A stretch of DNA of 10,083 bases, taken from NCBI GenBank assembly GCA_964591275.1, contig CAZQAE010000125.1, positions 1 to 10,083 on the forward strand, written 5' to 3'. The notes beneath the pieces were generated by a model. It did no database searches. It was given only the letters and a program-made list of their open reading frames with translations, and was not told where the DNA came from. The position numbers were made by a program, and so were the translations under genes. Positions 6,313-10,083 of the stretch are shown one piece after another (the stretch's first letter is position 1; every line of letters begins with the position of its first letter). Source of the stretch: G963674685 sp964591275. GTDB lineage: Bacteria > Lernaellota > Lernaellaia > JACKCT01.

Positions 6313-6900
6313 ATGCGCATCATCGGAGGCAAACACAAGGGGCGCAAGCTTCAAGCGCCCAAAGGGACGCACACTCGCCCCACTTCGGATCGCGTGCGTG
6401 AGGCCTTATTCAACATCATCTCGCACAGAATCCCCGGCGGCTCCTTTCTTGATATTTACGCAGGCAGCGGCGCAGTTGGAATTGAAGCGGCCGGTCGCGG
6501 CGCCGAGGCGGTATTATTTGTGGAAAATCACCGCGCCGCCCTTGAAGTCTTGCGGAAAAACCTCGAAGCCACGGACTTTAAAGCGCGAATCCTGGCCATG
6601 AGCGCGGCGAAGTCGATCGACATTCTCGCGGCTGACGGCGGTCGTTTCGACATCGTTTTTCTAGATCCTCCTTATCGTGAGGCCGAGGCTGCCTTGAAAC
6701 TGGCATCCAGGATCGCGCAAAAGGGCTTGATGACAAGCGATGGCGTTCTCGTTTTGGAATTTGGTGTGTCTCATTTTCAGCCAGGGCCAACGGCCGGGCT
6801 TGATCTTTTTGACCAACGCCGGTACGGAGATACGGGGCTGGCTTTTTTTCGAATGAATTCACTTGATGATTGCGCTGATGGGAATAATATTTCACGCTGA
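6313..6900 (+). CDS. rsmD: 16S rRNA (guanine(966)-N2)-methyltransferase RsmD
   Basis: This 195-residue cytosolic enzyme uses S-adenosylmethionine to methylate N2 of G966 in the 16S rRNA during 30S assembly. It shows the family start MRIIGGKHKGRKL, RPTSDRVREALFNII (22-36), SAM motif I FLDIYAGSGAVGIEA (45-59), an acidic ribose-binding position in VENHRAA (70-76), the catalytic DPPY (118-121) and YGDTGLAFFR (171-180). A 15-residue polar tail follows. I chose the ATG at 6313 because it gives the canonical N-terminus; an upstream TTG at 6283 falls inside the heptamer repeat. No clear ribosome binding site precedes it. Only 12 bases separate it from coaD, and rsmD-coaD adjacency is common in bacteria. 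Confidence 0.95.
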   Translation: MRIIGGKHKGRKLQAPKGTHTRPTSDRVREALFNIISHRIPGGSFLDIYAGSGAVGIEAAGRGAEAVLFVENHRAALEVLRKNLEATDFKARILAMSAAKSIDILAADGGRFDIVFLDPPYREAEAALKLASRIAQKGLMTSDGVLVLEFGVSHFQPGPTAGLDLFDQRRYGDTGLAFFRMNSLDDCADGNNISR

Positions 6901-6906
6901 TAATTC

Positions 6907-6911
6907 GGAGG
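6907..6911 (+). promoter_or_regulatory. Ribosome binding site deciding the coaD start
   Basis: GGAGG lies one base before the first ATG (6913) and four bases before the second (6916). The second spacing is closer to a usable one, so the start at 6916 is preferred; the two differ by a single Met. Confidence 0.7.
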
Positions 6912-6915
6912 CATG

Positions 6916-7422
6916 ATGACGAGCAGCAATAAGGTAGCTGTGTACGCGGGTAGTTTCGATCCACTCACCAAGGGGCACGAGGATATCATCCGGCGCGCGG
7001 CCGACACTTTCGGTCGTTTCATTGTGGGCGTCGCGGTCAACCCGAGAAAAGAGACGCTCTTTACGCCTGAAGAACGCGTGACGATGATCAAGGAGACTCT
7101 ACCCGATCTGGACATCACCGTTGTTTCCTTCAAAGGTCTGTTGGTGGATTTTCTCAAAAAAGAAAATGCTCGCATCGTCATTCGCGGCCTTCGCGCCCTG
7201 AGCGATTTCGACTATGAGTTCCAGATGGCTCTGATCAATCACAAGCTATTGTCGGAAGTGGACACTTTTTTACTGATGTCCAATGAGAAGTACATTTTTC
7301 TCTCGTCTTCCATAATAAAAGAAATCGCCATGTTGGGCGGAGACGTAAGCCAGATGGTCTCGGAACCGGTGCAGGAAATGTTGGAAGTGAAGAGAAACAC
7401 AATCGTATCCGATCATCTTTAA
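6916..7422 (+). CDS. coaD: Phosphopantetheine adenylyltransferase CoaD
   Basis: This 168-residue cytosolic enzyme joins ATP and 4'-phosphopantetheine to give dephospho-CoA and pyrophosphate, the penultimate step of coenzyme A synthesis. It carries the nucleotidyltransferase signature GSFDPLTKGH (12-21, with the TxGH motif at 18-21), NPRKETLF (42-49), IRGLRALSDFDYE (89-101) and FLSSSIIKEIA (128-138), all diagnostic of bacterial CoaD. Full length is about 160-170 residues, so it is complete. The paired ATGs at 6913 and 6916 differ by one residue; ribosome binding site spacing favours the second. It follows rsmD by a short gap and precedes the aminotransferase by 18 bases. Confidence 0.97.
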   Translation: MTSSNKVAVYAGSFDPLTKGHEDIIRRAADTFGRFIVGVAVNPRKETLFTPEERVTMIKETLPDLDITVVSFKGLLVDFLKKENARIVIRGLRALSDFDYEFQMALINHKLLSEVDTFLLMSNEKYIFLSSSIIKEIAMLGGDVSQMVSEPVQEMLEVKRNTIVSDHL

Positions 7423-7428
7423 GTGAGT

Positions 7429-7433
7429 GGGAG
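7429..7433 (+). promoter_or_regulatory. Ribosome binding site deciding the aminotransferase start
   Basis: GGGAG lies seven bases before ATG 7441. A GTG at 7423, directly abutting the coaD stop, would extend the frame by six residues. It would place this site inside the gene, so ATG 7441 is preferred. Confidence 0.7.
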
Positions 7434-7440
7434 TTTAAGT

Positions 7441-8634
7441 ATGAGGCTGTCGAAAAGAGTGGCAAATCTTGCGCCGAGCGCGACACTAGCCATAAATTCA
7501 AAATTCAAAGCGCTCGTGGCGCAAGGGATCGACGTGATAGGTTTCGGCGCCGGGGAGCCGGACTTTGACACTCCCGAACCCATCAAACAGGCTGCGCGGG
7601 ACGCGCTGGATCAGGGTTTCACCAAGTACACGCCAACTCCGGGGATTCCGGAACTCAGAAAAGCGCTATGCGTGCGATACAAAAAAGATTACGGGCTGGA
7701 TTATGCGCCCGAAGAAACTATCGTGACGTGCGGCGGCAAGCACGCTCTATACGAGATTCTCCAGGCCCTGATCGATCCCGGCGACGAAGTCATTGTTCCC
7801 GCGCCATACTGGGTCAGCTATCCGCCGATGATCGAACTGGCCGGCGGCGTGCCCGTGATTCTTCCCACGGATGAATCGACGGGTTTCACGGCGTCCGCCG
7901 AGGCAATTGAAAAGCTCATGACGCCCAAAACCCGAGCCTTCATTCTCAACTCGCCCTCCAATCCGACCGGCGGAGCGTATAGCCGAGAAACCCTGGAAAA
8001 CATCGCCCGCCTGTGCATCGAAAAGGATCTTTTCGTCATCTCCGACGAAATTTACGAGAAAATCGTTTACCATGGTTTCGAGTTCACCAGCTTCGCGCAG
8101 ATCGACCCGCGCTTAAAAGAGCGTTGCGTGATCACGAGCGGTCTGGCCAAAACCTACGCCATGACCGGCTGGCGGATCGGCTACGCTCTCGGGCCAAAGG
8201 AACTCATCGGCGCCATGACAAGGCTTCAAAGCCACTCGACATCGAACATCACTTCCTTCGCGCAAAAGGCCGCCGTCGTGGCATTGGAAATGGATGACGA
8301 GGCCATCAGGCCTATGCTTGAGGCTTTCGGACGGCGACGGGCACTAAGTCTGGGCCGCATTGCGAGCATCAAAGGCATGACCTGTTTCAAGCCCCAGGGC
8401 GCCTTTTATCTATTCCCCAATGTGAGCAGCTATTACGGCAAAGCCTACGAGGGGAAGGTGATCGAAAACTCCGGCGATATGTGTGACTTTCTACTGGACG
8501 CAGCGCTCGTGGCCGCGGTCCCGGGAGGGGCCTTCGGCGCGGAAAATAATATCCGGCTCTCCTACGCAACCAGCGACGATAAAATCATGAAGGGGATCGG
8601 GCGCATTAGCGAAGCGCTGGCGAAATTGAAGTGA
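7441..8634 (+). CDS. aspC: PLP-dependent aspartate aminotransferase (class I, subgroup Ib type)
   Basis: This 397-residue cytosolic enzyme transfers the amino group between aspartate and 2-oxoglutarate through pyridoxal phosphate. It starts MRLSKRVANLAPSATLAI, the usual opening of the Thermus/Rhizobium-like subgroup. It then shows GAGEPDFDTP (36-45), GGKHALYEI (98-106), APYWVSYP (121-128), NSPSNPTGG (170-178, Asn174), SDEIYE (201-206, Asp202 and Tyr205), the PLP lysine Lys237 in SGLAKTYAMTGWRIGY (233-248), and Arg372 in IRLSYATS for the substrate carboxylate. Lys100 lies where this subgroup has a lysine involved in dicarboxylate binding. Some members also act on prephenate (arogenate route to Phe and Tyr), which sequence reading cannot exclude. 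All catalytic residues are present. It lies in a tight run with coaD and the propeller gene. Confidence 0.92.
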   Translation: MRLSKRVANLAPSATLAINSKFKALVAQGIDVIGFGAGEPDFDTPEPIKQAARDALDQGFTKYTPTPGIPELRKALCVRYKKDYGLDYAPEETIVTCGGKHALYEILQALIDPGDEVIVPAPYWVSYPPMIELAGGVPVILPTDESTGFTASAEAIEKLMTPKTRAFILNSPSNPTGGAYSRETLENIARLCIEKDLFVISDEIYEKIVYHGFEFTSFAQIDPRLKERCVITSGLAKTYAMTGWRIGYALGPKELIGAMTRLQSHSTSNITSFAQKAAVVALEMDDEAIRPMLEAFGRRRALSLGRIASIKGMTCFKPQGAFYLFPNVSSYYGKAYEGKVIENSGDMCDFLLDAALVAAVPGGAFGAENNIRLSYATSDDKIMKGIGRISEALAKLK

Positions 8635-8666
8635 TGCGGCAAAACACGAACCCGGCGGAGTGAAAG

Positions 8667-9815
8667 ATGAGCAAAGAAAATTCCGGCATGAAAACGGTGT
8701 GGCTTATGCTGCTGGGGGGACTGGCCTTCGGCCTGTTGATCGGAATCATCATCACTTACGTTCCCAGCGACAATCCACCAGAAGAGCCTGCCGCAACCAC
8801 AACAAAAAGCGACGCTCCGCAGCCTAAGGCCAAGAAAAAGGATGAACAGCCCGTTGCCTTTTCCCAGAAAATCCTCGCGCTTCTGGCAACGCCGGACTCC
8901 CTGTATGTCAGCCGCCCCGGCGCCGGCGTCTTTCGTACAACCGACGGTCAGGACTGGGAAGTCTTGCGCATCGGCATGGAAAAACCCCGCGAGGTGCTAG
9001 CCCTGGTCGAAGTAAAGCCCACGCAGGAAACGCTGGCCGCTAAATTAATCGAGATCAGCGCCGCGCAGGGACACACGCCCGATCCGGAAGAACTCAAAGA
9101 GGCGCTGATGAAACTGGCGCTACAGAAACCGGGCGTACTGGCCGGAATGCGCGACGGGCGCATCCTGCGTTTCGACAATGAAAGCTGGAAGGTCATTTCC
9201 AATCTTCCCGCCGACGGCGGCGGCGTGCATGCGCTGCGTTATGAGCCGGCTGTAGGCCTAGCGGCCTGCACGGGACGCGGATTGTTTTTCAGTGAAGACG
9301 GCGGACATAACTGGAGCTCCGTAACGACCAGCAGCCTGACCCGCGATGTTCTGATGGGTTTGGGCCCTTCGCATCGATTCATCGTTGCGCACATCGGCGA
9401 CGGAATTTCCACTTGCACGACGCAGGGAGTTTGCAAAAAAATCACCGGCGCTCCTGATCGAATCCGCTGCCTGTCAGGCGACAAGGCCCTTGCAAAGACT
9501 TACTTCGGCACTGACGGCGACGGGCTGTGGTTATATAAACGCGGCCAAAAACCGGAGCAGGTTACCAGCAACGCGCTGGAAACCGCCGACATTCACGACA
9601 TCGCCCGGCGCGGCGCGCGGCTTTTTGTCGCCGCCGGCCCCTCTGGTTTGTGGATGCGCAAAAGCGCCGAATCCGGTTGGTATCCCGGTCGCAATCTGCC
9701 GCCGGATTCCATCACTTCGGTCGCCGTTTTCAAAGGCCGGGTTTACGCGGGCAGCCAGCGTTACGGACTATTTTCCGCCGATTTGAATGACGCCGATTTC
9801 AAACACGTATTTTGA
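8667..9815 (+). CDS. Membrane-anchored beta-propeller protein with Asp-box (BNR-like) repeats
   Basis: This 382-residue protein has one N-terminal membrane span (about 9-31) and a Pro/Lys/Thr-rich linker (about 34-63). After these comes a propeller-like domain, probably on the periplasmic side. Recurrent blade signatures are GAGVFRTTDGQDWEVL (86-100), GRGLFFSEDGGHNWSSV (203-219, the best Asp-box), GDGLWLYKRG (284-293), PSGLWMRKS (325-333) and RYGLFSADL (365-373). Residues about 113-150 form a predicted helical insertion (ETLAAKLIEISAAQG, EELKEALMKLALQ) between the first blade and GVLAGMRDGRILRF. No sialidase active site is evident, so it is more like Ycf48 or other scaffold propellers than an enzyme. 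GGAG at 8657-8660 lies six bases before the ATG. The 32-base gap after aspC suggests cotranscription. The function is unknown. Confidence 0.85.
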   Translation: MSKENSGMKTVWLMLLGGLAFGLLIGIIITYVPSDNPPEEPAATTTKSDAPQPKAKKKDEQPVAFSQKILALLATPDSLYVSRPGAGVFRTTDGQDWEVLRIGMEKPREVLALVEVKPTQETLAAKLIEISAAQGHTPDPEELKEALMKLALQKPGVLAGMRDGRILRFDNESWKVISNLPADGGGVHALRYEPAVGLAACTGRGLFFSEDGGHNWSSVTTSSLTRDVLMGLGPSHRFIVAHIGDGISTCTTQGVCKKITGAPDRIRCLSGDKALAKTYFGTDGDGLWLYKRGQKPEQVTSNALETADIHDIARRGARLFVAAGPSGLWMRKSAESGWYPGRNLPPDSITSVAVFKGRVYAGSQRYGLFSADLNDADFKHVF

Positions 9816-9848
9816 GCCGGTTGGGCAATAACACTCGTTAGCGCTCAG

Positions 9849-9872
9849 TGTAGAAGCGGTTTCCAACCGCGA
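9849..9872 (+). repeat. REP-like hairpin, GCGGTT variant
   Basis: The head TGTAGAAGC matches the TGTAGGAGC head of the other copies with one change. GCGGTT (9856-9861) pairs perfectly with AACCGC (9865-9870) around TCC, and GA follows as in classical REP units. It lies 33 bases after the propeller gene's stop codon. Confidence 0.6.
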
Positions 9873-9878
9873 ATGTGG

Positions 9879-9898
9879 CACAGCCGCCCCCGGCTGTG
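9879..9898 (+). repeat. Perfect 8-bp GC hairpin
   Basis: CACAGCCG (9879-9886) pairs perfectly with CGGCTGTG (9891-9898) around CCCC. It follows the previous hairpin after eight bases and is a recurrent intergenic type (TGTGGCACAGCC...GGCTGTG). There is no T-tract, but the paired hairpins could protect or end the propeller transcript. Confidence 0.65.
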
Positions 9899-9900
9899 AA

Positions 9901-9954
9901 TATAGGAGCGACATTGAAAGCTCCGTAGCCTTGGCGAAGTAGTTCCTGTCGCGA
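9901..9954 (+). repeat. REP-like palindrome, copy 3, with a 33-base loop
   Basis: The head TATAGGAGC is followed by GCGACA (9908-9913), which pairs perfectly with TGTCGC (9947-9952). The 33-base interior holds CTCCGTAGCCTTGGCGAAG, which I recall as a dispersed intergenic repeat in its own right. The flanks TT and TTCC on either side look like the halves of an original short loop. Confidence 0.5.
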
Positions 9955-10083
9955 TCAACTCCGCGGATGTTGACATAGCTCAAGATGTCTGGGGCTATAA
10001 GGAATGCGGAATGATCCCAATGTAAAAAAGTTGTGTGCGTCAAGTTCTGCAAATTGGTCATCTGGTCTCTCCCAAAACATTTT

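Noticed and set aside
7423..7440. GTG start for the aminotransferase directly after the coaD stop
   Set aside because: The family opening MRLSKRV begins at 7441, which also has GGGAG at a proper distance.

Overview
The window reads as a stretch of chromosome from a Gram-negative bacterium of deltaproteobacterial type. It is moderately GC-rich, and all nine supported genes lie on the + strand. The clues are two lipoproteins with N-terminal lipobox signals, one of which has a long poly-Asp linker right after the lipidated cysteine. That style is common in Myxococcota, Desulfobacterota and related uncultivated lineages. A lipoprotein resembling an uncharacterised deltaproteobacterial family, a split transketolase and many short palindromic intergenic repeats fit the same picture. 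The lineage is an inference; no rRNA gene is present to fix it.

Layout. 70-1980: a two-gene transketolase, with the TPP-binding N-terminal subunit and the pyrimidine-binding plus C-terminal subunit as separate genes with their own strong ribosome binding sites. 1981-2104: a short gap with three small hairpins, the first a REP-like palindrome directly abutting the stop codon. 2105-2881: a protein that looks like two SCP2-like (sterol carrier/lipid binding) units in tandem. 2882-3742: 861 bases without a convincing gene, holding a hairpin, an inverted pair of a dispersed 'FRPERSAVEKS'-type repeat, a third degenerate piece, and an AT-rich leader. 3743-5389: a large Asp-rich surface lipoprotein with carboxypeptidase-regulatory-like and CILP/FAM171-like beta domains, closed by a clear intrinsic terminator at 5427-5456. 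5532-6155: a small conserved lipoprotein of unknown function. 6156-6312: a chimeric REP-like palindrome and a five-copy heptamer repeat.

6313-9815: a compact run of four genes (gaps 12-32 bases): rsmD (16S rRNA m2G966 methyltransferase), coaD (phosphopantetheine adenylyltransferase), an aspC-type class I aminotransferase and a membrane-anchored beta-propeller. The first three are housekeeping genes of ribosome maturation, CoA synthesis and amino-acid metabolism; the propeller has no evident functional link. The end of the window (9816-10083) is a cluster of REP-like hairpins, with a possible decayed minus-strand reading frame at the very edge.

No defence system, prophage, transposase, CRISPR array or RNA gene is visible. 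The most unusual material is the small-repeat structure: three copies of a GCGACA/TGTCGC palindrome, two of which appear to carry unrelated short repeats inserted in their loops. None of the proteins can be claimed as a new system from sequence alone.
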